In this document: positions 56,307 through 64,000 of the stretch, in pieces
Layout: every line of letters starts with the position of its first letter
How positions within the stretch are numbered: position 1 is the stretch's first letter
Assembly (NCBI RefSeq): GCF_012516375.2
Contig: NZ_CP051204.2
Coordinates: forward strand, 868,001-932,000
Length of the DNA stretch: 64,000 nucleotides
Origin: Chitinophaga oryzae
Lineage (GTDB): Bacteria; Bacteroidota; Bacteroidia; Chitinophagales; Chitinophagaceae
Direction of reading: 5' to 3'
The notes under the pieces: generated by a model
The model's database searches: none
Told to the model about the DNA's origin: nothing
The model's input: only the letters and a program-made list of their open reading frames with translations
Made by a program: the position numbers and the translations under genes

Positions 56307-57299
56307 ATGAAGGCAATAATACCCGTGGCCGGGGCGGGCACTAAGCTCAGGCCACATACATATACACAACCCAAAGCACTCATCCCATTAGCCGGCAGGA
56401 CCATACTGAGCATCATTGTGGATCAGCTGGTGGAAGCGGGCATCACGGAATTTGTTTTTGTGGTAGGGTATCTGGGGGAAAAAATCCAGCACTACGTTGA
56501 AAAGAAATACCCGCAGCTGACCTGCCACTTCGTGCATCAAAACAGCCGCGAAGGCACGGGGCATGCTATCCTGCTGACCCGCGAAGTAGTAGGCAACGAT
56601 GAAGTGCTGATCGTACTGGGCGATACCATCTGTGAGTGTGATTTCAAGGAAGTGGTGTCTTCTCCTTACTCTGTACTGGGATTGAAGAAGGTGGATGATC
56701 CGCGCAACTTCGGGGTGGCGGAACTGGATGAAAGCGGCAAGATCACCCGGGTGGTGGAGAAACCGCAGATCCCCAAGTCCAACCTTGCGCTGGTAGGCCT
56801 TTATAAGATCAAGGAGAGCGCGCAGCTCTATGAATGCCTGCAAGCCAATATCGACAATCATATCAAGTCACATGACGAGTTTCAGCTCACTGATGCGCTG
56901 GAATGTATGATAGAACACGGCGTGCGTTTTAACGCTTTCAAGGTGATCAACTGGTTTGACTGCGGCCGCAAGGATACCCTGCTGGAAACCAATGCCATCC
57001 TGCTGAAAAAGTACAAACTGGCCAATAATCCGGTACTGCCGTATGAGAACACTATTATCATACCGCCGGTAAGTATCGGAGAAGGCTGTAATATCAAGAA
57101 CTCCATCATCGGCCCTAACGTGGCCGTAGGCGATAATACGGTGATCAACTACTCCATCGTGAAGGACTCCATTATCGGTTCATTCAGCAACCTGTATGAG
57201 GTGGTGCTGAAGTCCTCGCTGATAGGCAGCGATGCCAATATCCGCGGCCTTAGCCAGAGCCTTAATATCGGCGACAATACAGAAATCGATCTGGGCTAA
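56307..57299 (+). CDS. Sugar nucleotidyltransferase with left-handed beta-helix tail
   Basis: From the ATG at 56307 the protein has 330 residues. The N-terminal nucleotidyltransferase domain has VAGAGTKLRPHTYTQPKALIPLAG (nucleotide loop) and VLGDTICECDF; the C-terminal part has hexapeptide repeats (VSIGEGCNIKNSIIGPNVAVGDNTVINYSIV). It joins a sugar 1-phosphate to an NTP; thymidylyl- or guanylyl-transfer are both possible. The nitronate monooxygenase gene starts 17 bases downstream, with no obvious link in function. Confidence 0.9.
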   Translation: MKAIIPVAGAGTKLRPHTYTQPKALIPLAGRTILSIIVDQLVEAGITEFVFVVGYLGEKIQHYVEKKYPQLTCHFVHQNSREGTGHAILLTREVVGNDEVLIVLGDTICECDFKEVVSSPYSVLGLKKVDDPRNFGVAELDESGKITRVVEKPQIPKSNLALVGLYKIKESAQLYECLQANIDNHIKSHDEFQLTDALECMIEHGVRFNAFKVINWFDCGRKDTLLETNAILLKKYKLANNPVLPYENTIIIPPVSIGEGCNIKNSIIGPNVAVGDNTVINYSIVKDSIIGSFSNLYEVVLKSSLIGSDANIRGLSQSLNIGDNTEIDLG

Positions 57300-57316
57300 A
57301 ATGTTATATTCGTTGC

Positions 57317-58258
57317 ATGAACCGGATTTCCTCTTTGTTCGGGATACAATACCCGATTGTACAAGCCGGCATGATATGGGCCAGCGGGTGGCGTTTAGCC
57401 AGTGCAGTGAGTAATGCAGGCGGGCTGGGCCTTATCGGCGCAGGCAGTATGTACCCCGATGTGCTGAAGCATCATATCCAACGCTGTAAAGAAGCTACCA
57501 ACAAGCCTTTTGGGGTGAATGTGCCCCTGCTGTACCCGGATATTGAGCAATTGATCAACATCATCCTGGAAGAGAAAGTACAGGTGGTGTTTACATCTGC
57601 CGGTAATCCCAAGACATGGACGCCGGTGTTGAAAGCGGCGGGCGTGAAAGTGGTGCATGTGGTGTCCAGCTCGGCTTTTGCCCTGAAAAGCGAAGCGGCC
57701 GGCGTGGATGCTGTGGTGGCGGAAGGCTTTGAAGCGGGAGGGCACAACGGTCGGGAGGAAACCACCACCATGGTGCTGATACCGGCTGTCTGTGAAAAAG
57801 TGCAGATACCAGTGATCGCTGCGGGCGGCATTGGTTCCGGAAGAGCCATGGCAGCAGCTTTTGCGCTGGGCGCCTCCGGAGTGCAGGTAGGCAGCCGTTT
57901 TGTGGCAACCCCCGAAGCATCTTCCCATATTAATTTCAAGGAAGCGGTGGTCAACGCCAAAGAAGGCGATACCATGTTAAGCCTCAAGAAATTAACCCCT
58001 GTACGTCTTATTAAAAATCATTTTTACGAAACGGTGAAAACCGCGGAAGACGGCGGCGCAGACCCCGATGCGCTGAAAGTTCTGCTGGGACGCGCCCGCG
58101 CTAAAACCGGTATGTTCGAAGGTAATCTGGAAGAAGGAGAGCTGGAGATAGGGCAGGTCAGCGCGTTGATTCACGATATTAAACCCGCTGCGGCCATCGT
58201 GGAGGACATCTGGAATGAATTCCAGGTTGTACGCAGGCAGCTGGCAGGAGATATTTAG
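57317..58258 (+). CDS. Nitronate monooxygenase family flavoprotein
   Basis: This 313-residue FMN enzyme has the 2-nitropropane dioxygenase fold: YPIVQAGMIW, GGLGLIGAGSM, EGFEAGGHNGREETT (with the conserved GGHxG-type motif) and IPVIAAGGIGSGRAM. Members oxidise alkyl nitronates or act as enoyl-ACP reductases (FabK), so the true reaction is uncertain. Its TAG stop lies inside the left arm of an AT-rich inverted repeat. Confidence 0.88.
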   Translation: MNRISSLFGIQYPIVQAGMIWASGWRLASAVSNAGGLGLIGAGSMYPDVLKHHIQRCKEATNKPFGVNVPLLYPDIEQLINIILEEKVQVVFTSAGNPKTWTPVLKAAGVKVVHVVSSSAFALKSEAAGVDAVVAEGFEAGGHNGREETTTMVLIPAVCEKVQIPVIAAGGIGSGRAMAAAFALGASGVQVGSRFVATPEASSHINFKEAVVNAKEGDTMLSLKKLTPVRLIKNHFYETVKTAEDGGADPDALKVLLGRARAKTGMFEGNLEEGELEIGQVSALIHDIKPAAAIVEDIWNEFQVVRRQLAGDI

Positions 58259-58391
58259 AGATTTTTTGATTTACGGCTTTTTTGATTTTTAGAATAAAGA
58301 GCGAAGACCAGAGCGGCTTTTATACTCGCCCTGGTCTTCGCTTTATACATTCACGAAATCAAAAAATCCGTAAATCAAAAAATCTCTAAAT
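58253..58391. repeat. AT-rich inverted repeat with GCGAAGACC core
   Basis: Left arm 58253-58290 and right arm 58355-58391 share ATTTAGAGATTTTTTG and GATTTACGG in opposite orientation. The core is a strong stem, AGCGAAGACCAG and more at 58300-58315 with 58327-58342. The element lies between convergent genes and can end transcription from both sides. The nitronate monooxygenase stop is in its left arm. Confidence 0.85.
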
Positions 58392-58394
58392 GCC

Positions 58395-59705
58395 TTATCC
58401 TTTCTTTATCACCCATTTCAGGGCTTCTTTCAGCGTCACTTTCTTACCATATAACAGGATGCCGGTACGGTATATTTTTCCGGCGGCCCAGGTGGTCAGG
58501 ATAAATCCACCGATCAGCAGGGCAAAAGACAGCCCGAGTTGCCAGTAAGGCACGGTGCCCGGCACACCGTAAGGCAGGCGGGCCATCATCACCATGGGCG
58601 AGGTGAAAGGAATGATGCTGCCCCATACGGCCAGCGGGCTTCCCGGATCGTGTACGGCTTTCATCATGATCATAATACCGATGATGATGGGCACTGTGAT
58701 GGGAAAGGTAAGCTGTTGCACGTCGGTGGCGTCTTCGTTCGCCAGGCTGCCGATGGCGGCAAACAGCGAAGAGTAGAAAAGGTAGCCGCCGAGGAAATAA
58801 AATATGAAACAGGACAGCAGCAGTGACCAGTTAATGCTGCCCACTACGTCGGATACGCGGCGGAAGGCTTCGGCTGCTTCTGCATTGTTGTTCTGCGCCA
58901 TCATATTGCTTTGGCTGGCGGCCTGGATACTTTCGGGCGACAGGAACAGCGGGATCACGGCATAGATAACGCTGATGAGCACGCCCCAGATCAGGAACTG
59001 CAGCAGGCCTACAGCGGCGATGCCCACAATTTTACCCATCATGAGCTGGAAAGGTTTCACGCTGGAGATCATTACTTCCGCGATGCGGTTCACTTTCTCT
59101 TCCATCACGCCGCGCATCACGGAGGTGCCAAACAGCAGCAGTACGATATAGATGGTAAAGCCGCTGGCATAACCAACGCCATAGGCTACCCATGAGTTGC
59201 CTTTCTTTTCATCGTCACCGCTTTTGAATTCCACGGTGATATTGGAGCGCAGTGCATCCAGCCTGGATTTGTCGATCCCTTCCTGCTCCATGCGTTTTTT
59301 CTCGATAACATTGTTGATATCGTTGTTGATAGCCGTTTCCAGGGAGATGCCTGCCTGGCCTTTACTATAGTATTCCAGTCCGGCGGGACGGTTAATATCA
59401 ATATCCGGTATATAAAGGATACCGGAGTAATCGGCTGCTTCGTAGTGGCGTTTGAGGCTGTCGAGGTTGGCGTCTGGCAGGTATTTGAAGTAGACGCCTT
59501 TTTTGTCCGGCAGGTTGTTGTTGAAAATGCCGCTTTTATCGATGACCGCGATGCGTTTGCTTTCGTTGCCGCTGACAGCCATGAGGATGGGGATGACGAT
59601 CATGGCGGCAAAGGCGATGGGTACCAGCAGGGTAACCACCAGGAAGGAGCGTTTGCGGACGCGGGTCAGGAATTCTCTTTTAATGATGAGCCATATCTTG
59701 TTCAT
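58395..59705 (-). CDS. ABC transporter permease (NatB-type)
   Basis: This 436-residue membrane protein has an N-terminal helix (about 20-43), a long extracytoplasmic part (about 45-175) and five more hydrophobic segments to residue 420, the ABC2_membrane_3 pattern of NatB/YhaP permeases (IKREFLTRVRKRSFLVVTLLVPI). It is co-transcribed with the ATPase upstream, 20 bases away. Substrates of such exporters include sodium ions and peptides; none can be assigned. Confidence 0.9.
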   Translation of the reverse strand: MNKIWLIIKREFLTRVRKRSFLVVTLLVPIAFAAMIVIPILMAVSGNESKRIAVIDKSGIFNNNLPDKKGVYFKYLPDANLDSLKRHYEAADYSGILYIPDIDINRPAGLEYYSKGQAGISLETAINNDINNVIEKKRMEQEGIDKSRLDALRSNITVEFKSGDDEKKGNSWVAYGVGYASGFTIYIVLLLFGTSVMRGVMEEKVNRIAEVMISSVKPFQLMMGKIVGIAAVGLLQFLIWGVLISVIYAVIPLFLSPESIQAASQSNMMAQNNNAEAAEAFRRVSDVVGSINWSLLLSCFIFYFLGGYLFYSSLFAAIGSLANEDATDVQQLTFPITVPIIIGIMIMMKAVHDPGSPLAVWGSIIPFTSPMVMMARLPYGVPGTVPYWQLGLSFALLIGGFILTTWAAGKIYRTGILLYGKKVTLKEALKWVIKKG

Positions 59706-59725
59706 AGTTGATGTGCTGGGGGTGA

Positions 59726-60670
59726 TCAGGCGGGTTGCTGCGCAGCTGTGGCAACAGGTGCTTGCTCCGTTTGCTGTACCTGGGTGATAAATACTTCGTT
59801 GATGGTGGGTAATATTTCCTCGAAATAGGTAACGGGTATACGCTGATGGATGAAATGCAGCAGGATGTCGTTGGTGGAGCTGTCTTCATTCATCCTGACC
59901 GTCACGGTATTTTCGTGCATGCTGACGATGGTGAAGTGATAGGTGGCCATCTGTGCCGCGTTGGGCGTTACCCCGAGGCCTATGCGGAAGAGTCCCTGTT
60001 TGAAGTCCTGTTTGATTTGTTTGACGCTGCCGTCGAGTATTTTATGGCCTTTGTTGACCAGCATGATGTGGTCGCATATCTCTTCCACCTGTTCCATGCG
60101 GTGGGTGGAAAAGATAATGGTGGTGCCTTGTTGCGCAAGGTTAAAAATTTCCTGTTTGATCAGGTTGGAGTTGATGGGGTCCAGGCCGGAGAAGGGTTCG
60201 TCGAGAATGAGCAGTTTGGGATCGTGCATGATGGTAGAGATGAACTGTACCTTTTGCTGCATGCCTTTGCTGAGTTCATCCACGCGTTTGTTCCACCAGG
60301 AGTTGATATCGAACTTATCGAACCATTTTTTGATTTTCTCCGTGGCTTCTTTTTCGCTGAGGCCTTTGAGGCGTGCGAGGTAGAGGGTTTGTTCGCCTAC
60401 TTTCATTTTTTTGTACAGGCCTCTTTCTTCGGGCATGTAACCGATGAGCGAGGCATCCCGCTGGGGGTCGAAAGGGTGGCCATTGAGCCGGATGGAACCT
60501 TCATCGGGATAGAATATGCCGGTGATCATGCGCAGCAGGGTGGTTTTCCCGGCCCCGTTGGGGCCGAGCAGACCGAAGATACTGCCTTGCCGGATATCGA
60601 AGCTGATATCATCCACAGCTTTGTGGGTGGCATAGTATTTTTTCAGGTGTTTGACTTCGAGTAGATTCAT
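59726..60670 (-). CDS. ABC transporter ATP-binding protein (NatA-type)
   Basis: This 314-residue ATPase has Walker A GPNGAGKTT (about 37-45), signature LSKGMQQKVQ, Walker B LLILDEPFSGLDP and switch His in FSTHRM, followed by a C-terminal regulatory part (DUF4162-like) and an Ala/Gln-rich tail. It pairs with the permease gene downstream. Confidence 0.93.
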   Translation of the reverse strand: MNLLEVKHLKKYYATHKAVDDISFDIRQGSIFGLLGPNGAGKTTLLRMITGIFYPDEGSIRLNGHPFDPQRDASLIGYMPEERGLYKKMKVGEQTLYLARLKGLSEKEATEKIKKWFDKFDINSWWNKRVDELSKGMQQKVQFISTIMHDPKLLILDEPFSGLDPINSNLIKQEIFNLAQQGTTIIFSTHRMEQVEEICDHIMLVNKGHKILDGSVKQIKQDFKQGLFRIGLGVTPNAAQMATYHFTIVSMHENTVTVRMNEDSSTNDILLHFIHQRIPVTYFEEILPTINEVFITQVQQTEQAPVATAAQQPA

Positions 60671-60722
60671 GATGAAAATTTAGCAATTATTCGTGAATAA
60701 TATGCTGTGTCTTTCATCAGGA

Positions 60723-62288
60723 TCAGTGGTGGAGGCGGGTGGCGATCATAGCGGCCACGCGTTCCCCGTCCATCGCGGCGGAGACGATGCCGCCGGCGTA
60801 TCCTGCGCCTTCGCCGCAGGGGTATAAGCCCGTCAGTTGCGGATGTTCGAGGGTATCGTTGTCGCGCGGTATTCTAACGGGAGAGGAAGTACGTGATTCG
60901 GTGGCCACGAGGATGGCATTATCTGTATAGTAGCCTTTTATTTTACGGCCGAAAGCTTTGAAGGCGCCGGCGAGGCGCTGGTGTACGGCTGCGGGCAGTA
61001 CGGTGCGCAGGTCGGTGCTGTTGACGCCCGGGATGTAGGAACATTCGGGCAGTGTGGCTGATATTTTCCCTTTCACGAAGTCGGTCATGCGCTGGGCGGG
61101 CGCCACAAAGTGGCCGCCGCCGGCGAGGAAGGCCTGGCGTTCCACCGCCTGCTGATAGTACATGGCTGCCAGCGGGCCATGGTGGGCGAATGGGGCGAAG
61201 TCGGATTCATCTACCGTAACGACCATGCCGGAGTTGGCGTAGGGGTTGTCACGTTTGGAGGGCGACCAGCCGTTGACCACCAGTTCACCGGGATCTGTGG
61301 CGGCCGGGGCGATGATGCCGCCGGGGCACATGCAGAAGGAGAATACGCCGCGGCCTTCCACCTGTTCCACGAGGCTGTAGCTGGCCGGCGGGAGGTATTC
61401 GCCGCGTAGGTCGCAATGGTACTGGGCGCTGTCGATCAGCTCCTGTGGATGTTCTACCCTTACGCCGAGGGCGAAGGGTTTGGCTTCCAGCAGGATGTTT
61501 TGCCGGTGCAGCATGATGAAGATGTCGCGGGCGGAGTGGCCGGTGGCGAGGATAACGTGGCGGGCGCTGAAAGTGTGTCCTGCGGTGGTTTCCACGCCGG
61601 TGATGGCGCCGTTGTGTATGTGGAGGCTGCTGACTTTCTGTTCGAAGTGTACTTCTCCGCCGGCGGCGATGATCTGTTCGCGCATGGCCGTAATGATATG
61701 CGGCAGTTTGTTGGTGCCGATATGCGGGTGTGCGTCGATCATGATTTTCTCGTCGGCGCCGAAGTGCACGAATATGTTGAGGATGCGGTTGATATCGCCT
61801 CTTTTGTTGGAGCGGGTATATAGTTTCCCGTCGGAGTAGGTGCCGGCGCCGCCTTCCCCGAAGCAGTAGTTGGAGTCGGGGTTTACGATGCCCGTTTTGT
61901 TGAGGGCCGCGAGGTCGCGGCGGCGGGCGCGTACATCTTTACCTCTTTCGAGGATAACGGGTTTGATACCGGCTTCGATGAGGCGCAGGGCGGCAAAGAG
62001 GCCGGCGGGGCCGGCGCCTGCGATGATGACAGCGGGCGCATTGGCGGCGAGTGGTTTGTACACCGGGTGCGCATGTACCCTTTCATGGAAGGGTTCATTG
62101 ACAAATACGAGCAGGGTGAGGATGAAGTATACCTGTTGCCTGGAACGTGCGTCGATAGAGCGTTTGAGGAGGTGGTAGCCTGTGATGGCGGCGGGCTTCA
62201 CGCCGAGCGTGGCGGCGGCCTGTGTGGTAATACGGTGGGGATGCGCTGCGTCGGCAGGCGTCAGCTTCAGGGAGATCTGTTGTTGCAT
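60723..62288 (-). CDS. FAD-dependent dehydrogenase of the COG2509 group
   Basis: From the ATG at 62288 the protein has 521 residues. An N-terminal domain (about 1-80) precedes the FAD-binding GAGPAG (91-96); further motifs are ILERGKDVRARRRD, FGEGGAGTYSDGKLYTR, a middle ATGHSARDIF and the C-terminal GLYPCGEGAGYAGGIVSAAMDGERVA. The family is widespread and lacks an established reaction. The start codon lies 19 bases from inverted-repeat copy C, so its promoter must lie in or beyond that element. Confidence 0.9.
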   Translation of the reverse strand: MQQQISLKLTPADAAHPHRITTQAAATLGVKPAAITGYHLLKRSIDARSRQQVYFILTLLVFVNEPFHERVHAHPVYKPLAANAPAVIIAGAGPAGLFAALRLIEAGIKPVILERGKDVRARRRDLAALNKTGIVNPDSNYCFGEGGAGTYSDGKLYTRSNKRGDINRILNIFVHFGADEKIMIDAHPHIGTNKLPHIITAMREQIIAAGGEVHFEQKVSSLHIHNGAITGVETTAGHTFSARHVILATGHSARDIFIMLHRQNILLEAKPFALGVRVEHPQELIDSAQYHCDLRGEYLPPASYSLVEQVEGRGVFSFCMCPGGIIAPAATDPGELVVNGWSPSKRDNPYANSGMVVTVDESDFAPFAHHGPLAAMYYQQAVERQAFLAGGGHFVAPAQRMTDFVKGKISATLPECSYIPGVNSTDLRTVLPAAVHQRLAGAFKAFGRKIKGYYTDNAILVATESRTSSPVRIPRDNDTLEHPQLTGLYPCGEGAGYAGGIVSAAMDGERVAAMIATRLHH

Positions 62289-62306
62289 AAGCGTAGTTAG
62301 GAAAAT

Positions 62307-62443
62307 CAATTACGAATTACGGATTACGAATTACGAATTAAGGACTATCACGTTATATAGGGTTCTAAACTTTAAAGTTCATTGGAAGCCCTTTATAATG
62401 TGATAGTCCTTAATTCGTAATTCGTAATCCGTAATTCGTAATT
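62307..62443. repeat. ATTACGAA-type inverted repeat, copy C
   Basis: The outer arms match those of copy B (four 8-bp units with one ATTACGGA), but the interior is different: AAGGACTATCAC pairs with GTGATAGTCCTT and the paired length reaches about 53 bases per arm. The right end overlaps the stop codon of the DUF3127 gene (62442-62444). Here the element lies between the 3' end of one gene and the 5' end of the next on the same strand. Confidence 0.9.
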
Positions 62444-62825
62444 AGAATGGCAGATCGTCGCCACCATCGCCGGCAGCAGGCATCTGCGGAGTATTGTAGT
62501 TAGGCATGGGGTCTGCGCCGGGAGCGGGAGCTGCCATTACAGATTCCATACGCCATGCGTCCAGGTTGGTGATGTAGTTGACCTTGCCGTCTTTTTCCCA
62601 TCTGGTGCCTTTGATATTGAAATAAACTTTAACGTTTTCACCTTCATTGAACCGGTCAACGATACCTGTACGGTCCTGTACGGACTGGAATTTGATATAG
62701 TTGTTAATCACACGGCCGTTGATATCATCAGATTTCTCAATAACGAACTCTCTTGTTTTAAAAGTTTCGCTGCGTTGTACCGTGTTGTACTTCACAATCA
62801 GCTTTCCGGTAATTTCAAAACTCAT
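62442..62825 (-). CDS. DUF3127 protein, SSB-like tail
   Basis: From the ATG at 62825 the protein has 127 residues. The N-terminal beta-rich domain (FEITGKLIVKYNTVQRSETFKTREFVIE, INNYIKFQ, KVYFNIKGTRWEKDGKVNYITNLDAWRME) fits an OB-like fold of the DUF3127 family, followed by a Pro/Ala/Gly linker and an acidic tip DDLPF, the same form of tail by which SSB recruits repair proteins. A nucleic-acid role is therefore plausible but unproven. It lies divergent from dnaA. Confidence 0.85.
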   Translation of the reverse strand: MSFEITGKLIVKYNTVQRSETFKTREFVIEKSDDINGRVINNYIKFQSVQDRTGIVDRFNEGENVKVYFNIKGTRWEKDGKVNYITNLDAWRMESVMAAPAPGADPMPNYNTPQMPAAGDGGDDLPF

Positions 62826-63384
62826 AGAAAAATTTTTTAAATTCAGAAGCACCAAAGATACGGTATTCAGCCAAGTGCGTGCAAATATTTTTTATTTAAA
62901 GCAGGCGCGCGAAGATCTACTGAATTTATCTGGTAATAACTAATTCGAAACACATTTTTTTAAATGGAGATACTAACATAGTTTTGCACCCTCGCGGAAA
63001 AAATTGTGAATATCTCACCCTTTTCCGGTGGTCGTTTTTTTTGCCATGAGAAGGTGCGATATTATTTTATCAGTTATATATCCATATTTATGATAAAAAG
63101 GACAATGAGAAAGACAAAGATGCTGCTAATCAACGGAGTTTATAGTACTTAAATCCGTGTAACGTTAGTGCTGTAAAGCGCTGGCAGCAGGGCATGGCGC
63201 AGTATCAACACACTGTTGTCGATAGAATATAAACAAGGGTAGATAAATTTTTTTTTTCAACATTTTCTACAGATATTCGTCGTCCTGTCTGAAAAATTTT
63301 TCAACATCCTGCGTTGGAAGATTTCTAAAATTCGAGAACTAAGCAGCATCCTTAATTAAGAAACAACTAATTTTTTTTATCTCA
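62826..63384. other. Gap between DUF3127 and dnaA; candidate origin-proximal region
   Basis: This 559-base stretch holds no gene. It is A/T-rich with poly-T tracts. No perfect TTATCCACA box is present. At 63254-63306 are three near-boxes: TTTTCAACA and TTTTCTACA directly in tandem (63254-63271), and TTTTCAACA again at 63298-63306, each one base from the relaxed form TTWTNCACA. It may be a dnaA control region or part of the origin. Confidence 0.4.
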
Positions 63385-64000
63385 ATGAATAAAACTTGCG
63401 AACAAGTTTGGGAAAGGTGTCTTAATATAATTAGGGATATTGTGGAATGGCAGCCGTTTAAAACCTGGTTTGAGCCTATTAAGCCCATTAAACTTGAAAA
63501 CAATGTTTTAACCATCCAGGTCCCCAGCCAATTCTTTTATGAATACCTTGAAGAGCATTATGTGGGATTGTTAGGGAAAACAATAAAAAGAGAATTAGGT
63601 AAAGAAGCCCGGCTGGAATACCGCATTGTAGTAGAGAACGGTACACCACACCAGCATCCCAGAACTGTGAACATGCCTACGCAGTTCACGAAGCCCCAGA
63701 AAGATAATGAGGTAGACTTTCCGTTAACCATACATAACCCGGTAAAGAACCCATTTGTTATCCCGGGGATCAAACGGGTACAGATCGATTCTCAGCTCAA
63801 TCCAAACTATACGTTTGATGCGTATATAGAGGGAGATTGTAACCGTGTGGCGCGCCGGGCAGGAAAAACGGTCGCGGAAAAACCAGGTGGTACGTCTTTC
63901 AACCCACTGGTGATCTACGGTGGCGTTGGACTGGGAAAAACACACCTCGCGCAGGCAGTGGGCAATGAAGTAAAGCGTATTCATCCGAATAAAGCGGTAC
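63385..64000 (+). CDS. dnaA: Chromosomal replication initiator DnaA, N-terminal part (runs off the window)
   Basis: From the ATG at 63385 an uninterrupted frame of 205 codons reaches the window end. Domain I begins MNKTCEQVWERCLNII, with WFEPIKPIKLE, typical of Bacteroidota DnaA; a variable linker follows; domain III starts with NPNYTFDAYIEGDCNRVARR and contains the Walker A GGVGLGKTHL. DnaA binds DnaA boxes and opens the origin. The DNA-binding domain IV is outside the window. Confidence 0.95.
   Translation, partial: MNKTCEQVWERCLNIIRDIVEWQPFKTWFEPIKPIKLENNVLTIQVPSQFFYEYLEEHYVGLLGKTIKRELGKEARLEYRIVVENGTPHQHPRTVNMPTQFTKPQKDNEVDFPLTIHNPVKNPFVIPGIKRVQIDSQLNPNYTFDAYIEGDCNRVARRAGKTVAEKPGGTSFNPLVIYGGVGLGKTHLAQAVGNEVKRIHPNKAV

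Noticed and set aside
62826..63384. A fully supported origin of replication
   Set aside because: No perfect DnaA box and no clear unwinding element could be established; only near-boxes are present, so it is listed as a candidate region only.

Overview
The window is chromosomal DNA from a member of the Bacteroidota, most likely a Chitinophaga-like Chitinophagaceae. The support is family content: a SusC/SusD pair driven by an ECF sigma and FecR anti-sigma factor, DUF6048/DUF6452 and DUF3127 proteins, a group III truncated haemoglobin, two GH92 alpha-mannosidases, a SecA of about 1100 residues, and promoters of the TTG / TAnnTTTG type. No rRNA, tRNA, phage, transposase or CRISPR array was seen. 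The right edge holds the first 205 codons of dnaA, so the window probably lies near the replication origin.

Layout. 1-2704: M13 peptidase N-terminus (partial), a small membrane protein, truncated globin, rarA. 2808-12167: pbpC and an alpha-2-macroglobulin gene, a known functional pair, separated here by an oppositely oriented DUF1016 (YhcG) nuclease gene. 12407-20150: twin-ATPase ABC protein, elaA, DUF6048/DUF6452, uvrA, fabF. 20444-27820: fatty acid desaturase, then a LacI regulator and two GH92 mannosidases. 27932-35804: a one-strand cluster that looks like periplasmic sugar oxidation plus 3-keto-sugar chemistry (ThuA/glucose dehydrogenase/PKD/cytochrome c fusion, free ThuA, DUF1080 hydrolase, free cytochrome c, TIM-barrel isomerase, Gfo/Idh/MocA dehydrogenase). 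36281-45171: ECF sigma, FecR, SusC, SusD, DUF4843, PKD-like lipoprotein. 45512-51682: secA, an S23 four-helix-bundle gene inside an inverted repeat, deoC, SPOR protein, M20 amidohydrolase. 51833-54618: GntR/ABC operon with its own operator. 54813-62288: glyA, nucleotidyltransferase, nitronate monooxygenase, a NatAB-type ABC exporter, a COG2509 flavoprotein. 62442-64000: DUF3127 protein, a 559-base gap, dnaA.

The strongest unexplained signal is a family of modular inverted repeats at gene ends. Their arms are tandem 8-bp units (ATTACGAA type). The arms recur at six loci, hold different cores, often include the stop codon of the neighbouring gene, and at one locus bracket an S23-family gene. 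S23 proteins are best known from 23S rRNA intervening sequences, whose ends also pair. A second signal is a pair of 29-bp perfect palindromes with a shared centre and compensated differences, one inside and one just after the DUF1016 gene. A third is the sugar-oxidation cluster, in which ThuA and cytochrome c modules exist both free and fused to a sugar dehydrogenase.
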